From Sordaria brevicollis (lineage: Eukaryota; Ascomycota; Sordariomycetes; Sordariales; Sordariaceae): a stretch of DNA of 64,000 nt. The first letter of the stretch is position 1. The number at the start of each line of letters is the position of its first letter. The position numbers and the translations under genes are program-made. Shown piece by piece: positions 12,387 through 20,912 of the stretch. Location of the stretch: positions 2,232,001 through 2,296,000 of the forward strand of contig JAUTDP010000011.1 of NCBI GenBank assembly GCA_033439795.1, given 5' to 3'. A model generated the notes under the pieces. The model was not told the DNA's origin. It ran no database searches and worked only from the letters and a program-made list of their open reading frames with translations.

Positions 12387-12410
12387 CACCCCTGTCACTT
12401 TACAGGGGTG
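12387..12410. promoter_or_regulatory. Inverted repeat with CCCCT/AGGGG cores upstream of ORC5
   Basis: A perfect 8-bp inverted repeat, CACCCCTG and CAGGGGTG, separated by 8 nt. Each arm contains the AGGGG/CCCCT core bound by Msn2/4-type stress factors in yeast. It lies 9 nt before the paired ACGCGT boxes. Function is inferred only. Confidence 0.45.
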
Positions 12411-12418
12411 TAAAGAGA

Positions 12419-12438
12419 AGACGCGTTACTACGCGTCT
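12419..12438. promoter_or_regulatory. Paired MluI cell-cycle boxes (ACGCGT) upstream of ORC5
   Basis: Two ACGCGT hexamers at 12421-12426 and 12431-12436 lie inside a perfect palindrome, AGACGCGT-TACT-ACGCGTCT. They sit about 200 bp upstream of the ORC5 start. ACGCGT is the site of the MBF (Mbp1/Swi6) G1/S activator in yeasts and drives replication genes. Its placement before an origin-recognition gene supports cell-cycle control; that role is inferred. Confidence 0.65.
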
Positions 12439-12634
12439 GAATCATCTCCATGCTCGGGAAACCACCATCAATTGCATCTCGAAACTTTTGGACAAATTAT
12501 CCACGACGGTCTCGGTGACACCATAACACTAGGGAAATTCTACGAGAGCTGACGTCGTAGCCCCGATTACCTATTGTAATACAATCCAGCAACTTCTGAC
12601 CACACCACTAGCAATCATCTCGAGCTTTTCCACC

Positions 12635-14327
12635 ATGGGCGACTCCCTCTTCCAGCTCCCCGACGAGCTGCTGTTCACTACTCTCTCCCAGACATTCCCG
12701 TGCCGTGACGTTCAAATACGGGCCGTAGCAACTCTCCTGCATGTAATGACTTGAACATAATTCCGACACCTCTCAGACTTGATTGCTAACTACTCGATAG
12801 CCTCACGCAGCACCATGCCAAAACCTCGTGATACACGGAACCGAAGCCACCGGCAAGAGTGCCATAACCGCTGCTCTACTACAAGCCCTACAAGAAGACA
12901 CCGAGAAGGATGAACCACTTCTACGATATGTCATTGTCAACTCGGTCGAATGCATAACAGCCCGTCACCTCTACGAATCGACCATCGCCAAGGTCGCAGA
13001 AGCACTACAATGGCAAGGCGCTGCTCCACGATGCGACTCGGTCTCGCAAATGGTTGTTGAGCTGTCCAAGATGCTCAAATACCCATCATACCCGGACAAC
13101 TTTCGTTTCGTCCTTGTCTTTGACGGCATCGATCGACAGCGGGAAGCGCCCATTACACTTCTCCCAGCACTGGCTAGGCTCTCCGAGATTGTACGTCTTC
13201 TGTGGCATGCCCCCGAAGCAGGTGCAATTCAGCTAACATATCTCTTCCTCCAGATCCCTCGTATAACCAGTGTATTCATTGTCACTTCCCCTCCCGCAAG
13301 CTTCCTACGAACGTCCTTCGTCCCGTGTATCGAGTTTCCGAACTACACCAAGAATGAGTTTGTCACCATTCTGAATACGACCTCGTTACCCACCACACCA
13401 CTTCCTACGACGACAATGCAAGAGACAACGGAGCTATGGAGTCGCTTCACAGGAGCTGTCCATGATGCCCTGGCTCGTGCCGCCTCTCGCACTCTTCCCT
13501 CGCTCCAACATGCCTGCACATCTCTTTGGCCACGCTTCACAGCTCCTATCCTCGCCGGCACCCATGCTCCTCGAGAGTTCTCCAAGCTGATGGTAGCTGC
13601 CCGCGTCCATTTCCAGGATGAATCCCTCCTCGACCCTGGCATCGTAGCCATACAGTCCTACTCCTCGTCATCGCTGGCCCAGGCAACAGACAAGACTGTC
13701 GCATTGGCATCAGCACCACCGTCCCAAGCCAACACTCCTCGAAAGGCCCAGTCAACCACCAACACCCCCTCCAAGCCCAAACCCGCAAACCCCTTCGTCA
13801 CAGCAACCACCACCGACTTGTCCACCCTTCTCCCGCCTACTGCTCGTCTTCTGCTCCTGGCTTCCTACCTTGCCTCTCACAATCCAACCCGCCACGACCT
13901 CGTCCTCTTTTCCACCTTTCACCATGGCCGTCGCAAGCGACGCGGTGGCCTATCCGTTGGTATGGGCCGGGGTGGACATCGAGGCGCGCAGAGCAAGCAC
14001 CGCAAGATTGCACGCAAGCTGCTCGGCGCTCACGCCTTCGTATTGGAGCGCATGCTGGCCATATTTACGGCTGTGAGGGGCGAGTGGGATCCCAAATGGC
14101 TGGACAAGGATGTTAATGGGAGGGAGATGGATGCGGACATTGAGATGGCCATTGCCACGCTGGCTAGTCTGAGGTTGTTGGTCAGAGTTGGTGGTGCGGC
14201 GGCGGGAGGCGTGGCGGGTGATCAGATGGATAGGGGAGGGAAATGGAGGTGCAATGTTGGGTGGGAGGTAGTGAGAGGGTTGGGCAGGAGTATGGGCGTG
14301 GAGGTGGAGGAGTGGCTGACCGAGTAA
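12635..14327 (+). CDS. orc5: Origin recognition complex subunit 5
   Basis: Exons 12635..12742, 12801..13190 and 13254..14327 give 523 aa. ORC5 is an AAA+ subunit of the six-protein complex that marks replication origins and helps load MCM helicases in the nucleus. The Walker A motif GTEATGKS is at residues 49-56 and the Walker B VLVFDGID at 140-147. The N-terminus (FPCRDVQIRAVATLL) matches the ORC5 family. Intron 1 (58 bp; GTAATG donor, GATAG acceptor) is required to join the start to the P-loop. Intron 2 (63 bp; GTACGT donor, GCTAAC branch, CAG acceptor) has no stop in frame, but removing it joins SEI to PRITSVF as expected of the family. The C-terminal part contains a low-complexity linker and a basic RRKRRGG stretch, then a winged-helix-like end. 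Confidence 0.92.
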
Positions 14328-15182
14328 ATCATGGTACGGGTTTCCACTTTCCGTAGGATGAATCAGCATGTCTTTTTCATCCATACTCTTCTTTCCTGTG
14401 GTCGTTCTTCTTTTTGTGGCCATCCACAGCTCATCGTCTTCCTCGTGTTTGGTCGTCGTGTCTGGTTGGCATATATTCCAACTTCTCCTTCATCATAATT
14501 TGGCAGCAACCTACCCTAATACCGACACGATAGGGATTGCGAGATGGCATTCTCGTCACGAACACTGAGTGATAGACGCCATCGAGATGGTGCCTTCCAT
14601 TATCACTATATGAGGAACATGATGTCGTTGAGTGCCACACTCGCAAAGTCTTCTTGTTGTCTGTTACAGCTAGACTGGGCCATCAATCGACACAGTCACA
14701 CGCATAATTGCCAGGCCGACCGACAACAAATGGAGATGGCAGTCCTGGATCTTGATTATTGTCGCCGAGTTATCGTCGAGTAACTCTGTCTTCGTTCGGT
14801 CGTACGTTCACCAACTGCTCTCCGACAACATCATTCTCAATTTGTAACCACGTACCAACTAGACAATCTTTCATCAGCTATTTGTGACGGAGAGTCTCCA
14901 TACGTAGTCTCAAATAGTAGTCAGTGTCGTCGGTAGAGGCAGCGGTTCCTTCAACTTCCAGTCGGTGACGGTCGCTACTTCCATTTCCTTCTCTCTGTCC
15001 CTTCCTTCACATGTCTTGTTTCGCCATCAACCCGCAGGTTGCTGCAGCACTCTCCCCACACCAACCTCCTTCCACGCACCACCACATCCACCCTTTCTTC
15101 CCCTTCACCTTGGGGTTTATAGGCAGGTCCTCCAGGCTCTCCTTCCACCTCAAGACAAACCCCAAGCCCGGCACCAAAACCG

Positions 15183-15283
15183 CCCCCATAGCCTAACGGT
15201 TAGGCCGCCGCCTTCGAAAACGAGCCCGCATATGCACGCCAACATACCAAAGATCGAAGACCTCTCCGGTTCGAAACGAACTT
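15183..15283 (+). other. tRNA-like A-box and B-box relic
   Basis: TAGCCTAACGGTTAGG near 15188-15203 resembles a Pol III A box / tRNA D arm. GGTTCGAAACG near 15269-15279 differs by one base from the B-box consensus. The acceptor and anticodon stems cannot be closed, so this is not an intact tRNA. It may be a decayed tRNA or a tRNA-derived repeat; chance is not excluded. Confidence 0.3.
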
Positions 15284-15307
15284 CAACCCAAAAACGAAAC
15301 GAATTTT

Positions 15308-15346
15308 CGCACCTACGAACCGCACCTACGAACCGCACCTACGAAC
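15308..15346 (+). repeat. 13-bp tandem repeat, three perfect copies
   Basis: Three identical head-to-tail copies of CGCACCTACGAAC. They lie between the tRNA-like relic and the poly(C) run. Confidence 0.95.
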
Positions 15347-15364
15347 GAAAAGCCGAACGAAACG

Positions 15365-15398
<34 letters not shown>
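15365..15398 (+). repeat. Uninterrupted poly(C) run of 34 nt
   Basis: Thirty-four consecutive C residues. Such a homopolymer is rare in fungal genomes and could form i-motif/G-quadruplex structures. The exact length may be affected by sequencing. Confidence 0.95.
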
Positions 15399-15400
<2 letters not shown>

Positions 15401-15435
15401 ATCTCAACTACTCCAAGAGAGTAGAAGCCTGGCGT

Positions 15436-15596
15436 CGGAGCCCTTCCCTGGGTGGCGGGCTCCGCCGCTGATACGATCTCACTGAACTGGGAAGCGCGAT
15501 GATTCTTCAACCTATCTAGTGTTCGGGCTTAGTCCCGAAGCTTGATAGGGTATAAGTGAAGATCGGTTAGGAGCAGCCCTAATAAGGCTCTCCTAA
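15436..15596 (+). other. Cluster of three hairpins, possible structured RNA or retroelement end
   Basis: Three perfect inverted repeats occur within 161 nt. The arms are CGGAGCCC/GGGCTCCG (15436-15464), TTCGGG/CCCGAA (15522-15539) and TTAGGAG/CTCCTAA (15567-15596). The neighbourhood has no coding signal. It could be a non-coding RNA, or the edge of an LTR-type element starting near TGTTCGGG at 15520. No family is recognised. Confidence 0.4.
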
Positions 15597-16878
15597 TAGT
15601 GGGTTCTGGGGGGAAGAATCGAAGTTGCGTTTCCCGCCGGGTACGGGGTTTGTCTTCCCTTCGGGGTTATTTTTTTGGCAATATTTTTTTCCTTTGTTTA
15701 CATCCGCAAGTACATTTGATGTTTCAACGCGATTAATATTTGATCTTCAATTGAGTGATGCTTCTTTTCGCTTTTCATATCGTCCGACAAGTGAAGCCGA
15801 TGAGTGCGAGTGTCTACCGGACTTCCGCGCCGAATTAAATAAGTTTTGGTAGCTCTGTTTTGGCTCCGGTTTTGTCGCTCGGGGGCGAAATATTGTTCGT
15901 GCTGCCGTCGTCGCCGTGTCCGAGTTCGACCCGACAACCAACATTGACTGGAGAAGCTGATATAGTATAATCTTGTCTTCTTGTCTTTGCGAATTTACAA
16001 CTTGTTACATATCGTATGTTTCTCCTCCTCAGAATTACAACCTTTGGCGAACATTGCACATGGTATACTCTCCTTGTTGATATAGGGTGGTTGCGACATC
16101 CTTCAACTTGTTGCGACATGATCATGTCAACCGCATCTATCTTCCAGCCCGGCCGCTGTCTTGTCCTGTTCCGGTTTCTGCCCTCATTGCAACGGAATCT
16201 TGCAAATGTGGACTCGAAGAATCTATCGATAGACTGGACTCGTCCTTTCAAACCAGACAAGTTGATTGCCAACTTGCAATGGCATCGCCTAGCGACAATG
16301 GACAGAAACGGTAGAGGTACTTTGGCTGGAGACTTCACTTGCTGCCTATAGAGCAGACACTCGGGATTGCAAAGCCATGAAACGAACAAGCGAATTAGAC
16401 CGGACGTCCAACGCCGACGTTCACCCTCCGATTAACATAATACGGATATCTACACGAAGGTTTAAGTCCAAAGTTACGAAGGTAAAGTAAGGGCACTGGA
16501 TATAACGAAATAACGGGTACAAAATCCTACAATGCGCGAGCAAAGTCTCAACGTTCGGTGATCGAGAACGCAACTTTCTTAGTTTATCTCACCATCTATC
16601 GTGCGATTCTCCTCTATCATTACTTGTTGATATGTTACTATAGGTACAAGTTAAAACACAACCGCAGGATATTGTTCAAGGGAAGAAGGGCCGCGATAAC
16701 TCTGTCACTTGAGCTTCTCCGTTGCTCTTTAGAACAAAGCTGTTTAACTGTGTTACTCGGATAAGTTTGTGGCTAACCCTGTTTCTTCTCGGTTTTGCCA
16801 TCTGGGTTCCTTTTGACTTCCTCGTTCATGTCTACTAGATCTTGCCCACGTGGGCTTGCCCTCCCGGACAGCACTTTG

Positions 16879-16930
16879 CTTGACTTGACTTGACTTGACT
16901 TGCGTTGACTTGACTTGCGTTGACTTGACT
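16879..16930 (+). repeat. TTGAC pentamer microsatellite
   Basis: An imperfect run of the pentamer CTTGA/TTGAC, interrupted twice by GCG. It is a simple repeat in non-coding DNA. Confidence 0.92.
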
Positions 16931-19073
16931 GGGGTGGCTTGTAAGCAATTGCTCACCTCTGCCCATACACAACGGGTACACCTCCCGTCTCCGTGTCATG
17001 ATGATACCCATGTTCGAGTCGGATGCTGCACCCACTGCCCCAATTTATCCTCAACCTGACATAAAACGCCTCCCCCTCCCCCTTTTCCCACTTACCCACC
17101 TGAAGATCTAGGTCATTCGCCTTGCTCACATCGGAACCGATCCCGGACCTGGCTTCGATCCAGCTTCCATGTCTGAATCAAAAACAGGAACAGGGAGGAA
17201 CAACTAGAAATAGTATGCTGACACCCGCTGTGACGGGTCACGCCGTGTCAGTTATATACAGGCGCAGCCAGAAGTTTATAGAATGAAAAGCCGTCAAGGA
17301 CATTGCCGTACCTATTTCTGGTCACCCTTTATATACATCCCACGTCAGCGGCTCGCTTGTTTTCCTTATTTACGACATGCTTGTCTGCCCTTTCCCATAT
17401 TCTTTATTTATTTTCCGCTGCAGCGCATAAGGACAAACACGTGCCAAACATTCCTTTCTTCCATCACTGTTCTCCTTGTTCTCTTCCACATGCCATGTTT
17501 TTGTTCCTTGTTATTTTCCCTGTCTTGCCTGCCGTTTCCCGTCTTCTCTGTTTCTTCGTTGAGGATGATTTCATCTAAAAACAGGGACGGGAAGGATAAC
17601 AACGAGGTGGAAGCAGTACCCGAGTTTGCTCACTGCCTCACCTCACCTCATGTACCCGACCCTTTCTTCAAACCCCCCATGACACCTTCTGCCGACAAAC
17701 CTTCCCTGACCCTTGACGACGACCCATAATCGGAACCGCCGACACGGAACGGCACATACAACCCCTACATACATACATACTATACGTATAGCATCACCGA
17801 TGAGCAAATGTTTGTTTGCCCACATCAAATACCAACCCTAGTAGTATCTCTTGACTGCCCTGGCCTGCAATATCTTTAGCAAAATGCTGAATCCCGCCAG
17901 CACGGAGCCGGCACCAGCATGGTCATCATCATCAATCAACATGGAAAATGTGCCGCAGTTTGCTTTATATGACCTCAATGTAGGGAGCGGTACCCGAGCC
18001 GGGACACGTACACCGCGAACTTTGCGCCGGAGACATTTCCGGACCCGAACGGCGATGGTGTTACCTCGATATTTTTGCTTGCGTGCTTGGGTCCCATAAC
18101 GACGGATGCTGGGGTATGTCGTGGGATACATGTCTGGCCTTGATTGCTTCTTTCCACCTGATTGCCGGCGGAAGTCGCAGTATTCAATTTTGTGAGTTGT
18201 ACATTAGGAAGGAGCAGGGTGGAGGAAGGTGTTCTTGTCTGCCGAATGTCAGAAAGTTTTGACGAGGTGTTGGATGAGGAAGGAGCGATAGGTACCGCAT
18301 TGTTTCATGAGTCCTGCATGTCGCCCCGAGAACTCCTGCCAGTTAGTAGAAATTTCGCATCGAGACAGACAATCACAGAAAGCAATTTGGAACGATGTAA
18401 TGAGGTAGCGTGAAATGTTGATTCTTTAATGATCAACTAATCAATTTGCAACCCAGTCATTCTATGAATGGCTTTCCCTTGTAAAAAACGCCTGCCAAAC
18501 CAAACCGCCGACCCCAACCGGTTTTGACCCCCTCCAGTCTTTCGCATCATAAGAGGTACAGTTACACTTTGCAAAAAGATAACACATAAGGACATGAACG
18601 AAAGTTATGTATGATGGATGATAAAAGCCGCCTTGTTTGTGACCGACCCCGACCCCACCATGAATGACCACCGATCCTGATCCTGATCCCGATCCATCCC
18701 ACCAGCCGAAAATGCTATGTGCTTTGATCTCCCCTTTAAACACCCCTTTGCCCCCCTATTAACCATTGAGTGCTATAATAGAGTGTAGAAAAAGTTTGTA
18801 AAACGAAAAGGCAAAGGCCATTGACGTATGTTGATTGTATAAGTCATGTTCATCGTCATCCCGTTGCGGCATCTCCCATGAGTGTGCTTTTATTTCCGAA
18901 TCCTTTGCGTGAGCAAAGTTCCTCCACACACCAAGTCTATTGTATGATGTAAAGACGCTAGGAAAAAAAAGAAAACGCAAAAAGCAAAAACGATAGAGGG
19001 GTATATTGTTGAAAACACAGACCGAAAAGCAGACAGAGTAGGAAATTGGGGTTTTAAAGCGAGAGGTGCTTTT

Positions 19074-19772
19074 TCAAGCCTTGGGCGCAACGGTGGTGGT
19101 TGCCGTAGCAGCAGCAGCACCATCGGCCCTCGGAGCATGGGCGAACATGCGGTGGAAAAGGTTGCGGCGCTCTCCGCCAGCGCGACGATAGGTCAGCTTG
19201 GCAAGAGTGGCTTCGTCGAATCCAAAGTTTTCGAGGCAGATCTTCTCGTCATCAGCCTCCAGCTTCTCGCCGCCATAGGCAGCTTCCCAGCCATAAGGAT
19301 CCACAGTGGGAGGCTTGAGATACTGTTCCTGAGAATGATCGATGGCGAGAAACTTGGCGCGGAGGTTCGAGGCCGAGCAAGTGCGGAGCGGGCTGCTGGT
19401 AGCGGGCTTGTTGATGGCCGACTTGTCACCAGTGACTCGGGGGTTGCTCGAAGCTGCCCTTCTAACTCTGGGGCGAGTGAATCGCCTTGCGGCACCCTCG
19501 GGTGTCGTCTTGATGTATGGCGTATAGCCTTTTGCGGCCATGCCATCCTTGTGAAGCCTCCCCTCGCGGCCAGCATCTTGAACTGTGTTATCATTACCGG
19601 CCATTGGCGACGGAATATGCTGACCGGGGGTGGACTCTTCCCATTGGCCCAGAAGAGGGAATTCCAACTTGACATCTGCTACATCCTCCATCGCCTCGTC
19701 GGTGTCCGTAGACTCGCCAGAGGTGGTAGGATACAGGCAGGGGGAAGAGGGGGCTCCATCAAGAGCTGGCAT
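19074..19772 (-). CDS. 232-codon ORF in frame downstream of the RGS gene stop
   Basis: The frame of the RGS gene continues after its single TAG stop (19785-19787) through four sense codons to this ATG and then 232 codons to a TGA. The sequence looks coding: it keeps a Neurospora-like third-position bias and reads as ordinary protein (for example YGWEAAYGGEKLEADDEKIC and FGFDEATLAKLTYRRAGGER). No domain is recognised. It may be the C-terminus of a longer RGS protein reached by readthrough, a part cut off by a recent nonsense mutation, or an independent ORF. I tried several introns removing the stop with standard sites, and none kept the frame convincingly. The reverse strand also has a long open frame here, as expected from codon bias. 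Confidence 0.5.
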   Translation of the reverse strand: MPALDGAPSSPCLYPTTSGESTDTDEAMEDVADVKLEFPLLGQWEESTPGQHIPSPMAGNDNTVQDAGREGRLHKDGMAAKGYTPYIKTTPEGAARRFTRPRVRRAASSNPRVTGDKSAINKPATSSPLRTCSASNLRAKFLAIDHSQEQYLKPPTVDPYGWEAAYGGEKLEADDEKICLENFGFDEATLAKLTYRRAGGERRNLFHRMFAHAPRADGAAAATATTTVAPKA

Positions 19773-19784
19773 GACCTGTAACCC

Positions 19785-20912
19785 CTATAAGGGGTTGCTG
19801 GTGCTCTGTCTGGCATCAGGCAAACCAATTTCGTACCCATATCCAGCAGCGGAAGGGACGCTAGTAGTCTGAGAGCGCTTGCTGCGGCTCTTCTTTCCCA
19901 AACCAAGCTTAGCGCCCATCTTCTTCCAGCCGCTGGTGTGCATGGCCCTCGAGATACCGCTGGGAGAGGTGCCGAAGGTCCAGTCGGAGCTGGGTGGCGT
20001 GGTGGGTGGCGTCATGGGCTCGTTACCAGAAGGATATCCTGAGCTGCTGTCATCAGTGAAGCCGTCGATGGGTGAGTCGGCCACGGTTGATGATGAGGCT
20101 GAGCGGCTGGAGGTCTCGCTCTGCCACCCGAAAGTGTGCAAAGGAAGAAGACCGCTGGCCTTTGAGGACCGGTTAGAGTGGGGCCCATCATGGTGAGGAG
20201 GAGGTGAGGCTCCGTTATGTGTGCGCCTTGGGTCGTGTACCAGGTTGTTCCAGTACGAGCGAGATTGTGAATGAGAGTGAGAGTGAGAATATGAGTGTGA
20301 GTGAGAATGAGTAGGCTGAGTAGGAGCAGGAGAAGGCTCGGGGCTGGGAGCTAGCGACTCCAAGAAAGGTCCGAGTACGGAACCATCCATGAGGTCGTAG
20401 GTGTAAGCCACTGCTTGGTCAAGCTCCGCAGGGCACGGAGGTTGCTCAGCGCAAGAAAGCTGCACAAGCCGGTCGCGGACGTGAGCTGGAAGGTTGACCT
20501 CGTGGCTGCTGTTGGGCCGGATATAAGCATTCATGAGCTTCTCCCAGAGGGAGCGAAGCTGATGGAGGCCGTCATGTGTAGGACGGCATCTCCCGAGCAT
20601 GATCTCGTCATACGCCTTGCGATACTGGTCAGCGCCGAGGGTGAACTCGAGCGTCTCGAGACAGTGGTTGTGAGACAGAAAGGCGAGGAAGGCGCCAAAG
20701 GTATATGGTGGGGGCGCGGTGTTGGACAGAATGTCTCGCAATGAGGGTGGCGGTATCGCCATGGAGGTAGGTCTGGATTGGGCCATGGTGGAATCAGAGT
20801 CGGATTCGTCGTAGTCGGAGGAGGCGCGGGAGGGAGTGAATCGCGCTGATTTCCTGCGCGAAGGGCTGAGGCTCAAAGTTCGTAACCGCGCTTGTGGCAT
20901 CCTTCCCAACAC
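19785..20912 (-). CDS. RGS-domain regulator of G-protein signalling
   Basis: A 375-aa protein in one exon. RGS proteins speed GTP hydrolysis by heterotrimeric G-alpha subunits at the plasma membrane, damping signals that control growth and sporulation in fungi. The RGS fold spans about residues 71-186: TFGAFLAFLSHNHCLETLEF opens it, LWEKLMNAYIRPNSSHEVNL is the central helix and loop, and AVAYTYDLMDGSVLGPFLES the end. The size and domain placement resemble Aspergillus RgsA-type proteins. A His-Ser/Tyr-Ser repeat follows at about 201-218, then a Ser/Pro-rich tail and a basic patch (KKMGAKLGLGKKSRSKRS). The start is the first ATG in frame; M5 or M43 are possible. The stop TAG lies in a perfect small palindrome and the frame stays open beyond it. 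Confidence 0.87.
   Translation of the reverse strand: MLGRMPQARLRTLSLSPSRRKSARFTPSRASSDYDESDSDSTMAQSRPTSMAIPPPSLRDILSNTAPPPYTFGAFLAFLSHNHCLETLEFTLGADQYRKAYDEIMLGRCRPTHDGLHQLRSLWEKLMNAYIRPNSSHEVNLPAHVRDRLVQLSCAEQPPCPAELDQAVAYTYDLMDGSVLGPFLESLAPSPEPSPAPTQPTHSHSHSYSHSHSHSQSRSYWNNLVHDPRRTHNGASPPPHHDGPHSNRSSKASGLLPLHTFGWQSETSSRSASSSTVADSPIDGFTDDSSSGYPSGNEPMTPPTTPPSSDWTFGTSPSGISRAMHTSGWKKMGAKLGLGKKSRSKRSQTTSVPSAAGYGYEIGLPDARQSTSNPL

Larger units (their letters stand above)
11464..12634. other. Divergent promoter region between the Zn2Cys6 factor and ORC5
   Basis: About 1.17 kb without a supported gene. A 152-codon open frame on the minus strand at 11657-12115 has no domain and is left out. Regulatory-looking palindromes cluster at 12387-12438, close to ORC5. 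Confidence 0.55.
14328..19073. other. Gene-poor region with repeats and hairpins
   Basis: About 4.7 kb without a supported protein gene. Open frames here are short, lack domains and overlap on both strands. Notable contents are the structured cluster at 15183-15596, a TTGAC microsatellite at 16879-16930 and a GATCCT-like repeat near 18672-18694. The long gap lies 3' of both ORC5 and the RGS gene. Confidence 0.5.

Noticed and set aside
15183..15290. Possible intact tRNA with intron
   Set aside because: A- and B-box-like motifs exist, but the acceptor and anticodon stems cannot be formed with any reasonable intron.
15835..16389. 184-codon open frame on the minus strand
   Set aside because: No recognisable domain, poor codon bias, and it overlaps open frames on the other strand in a repeat-rich region.
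16970..17045. GTTCGAGTC resembling a tRNA B box
   Set aside because: No matching T stem, acceptor stem or A box at the right distance on either strand.
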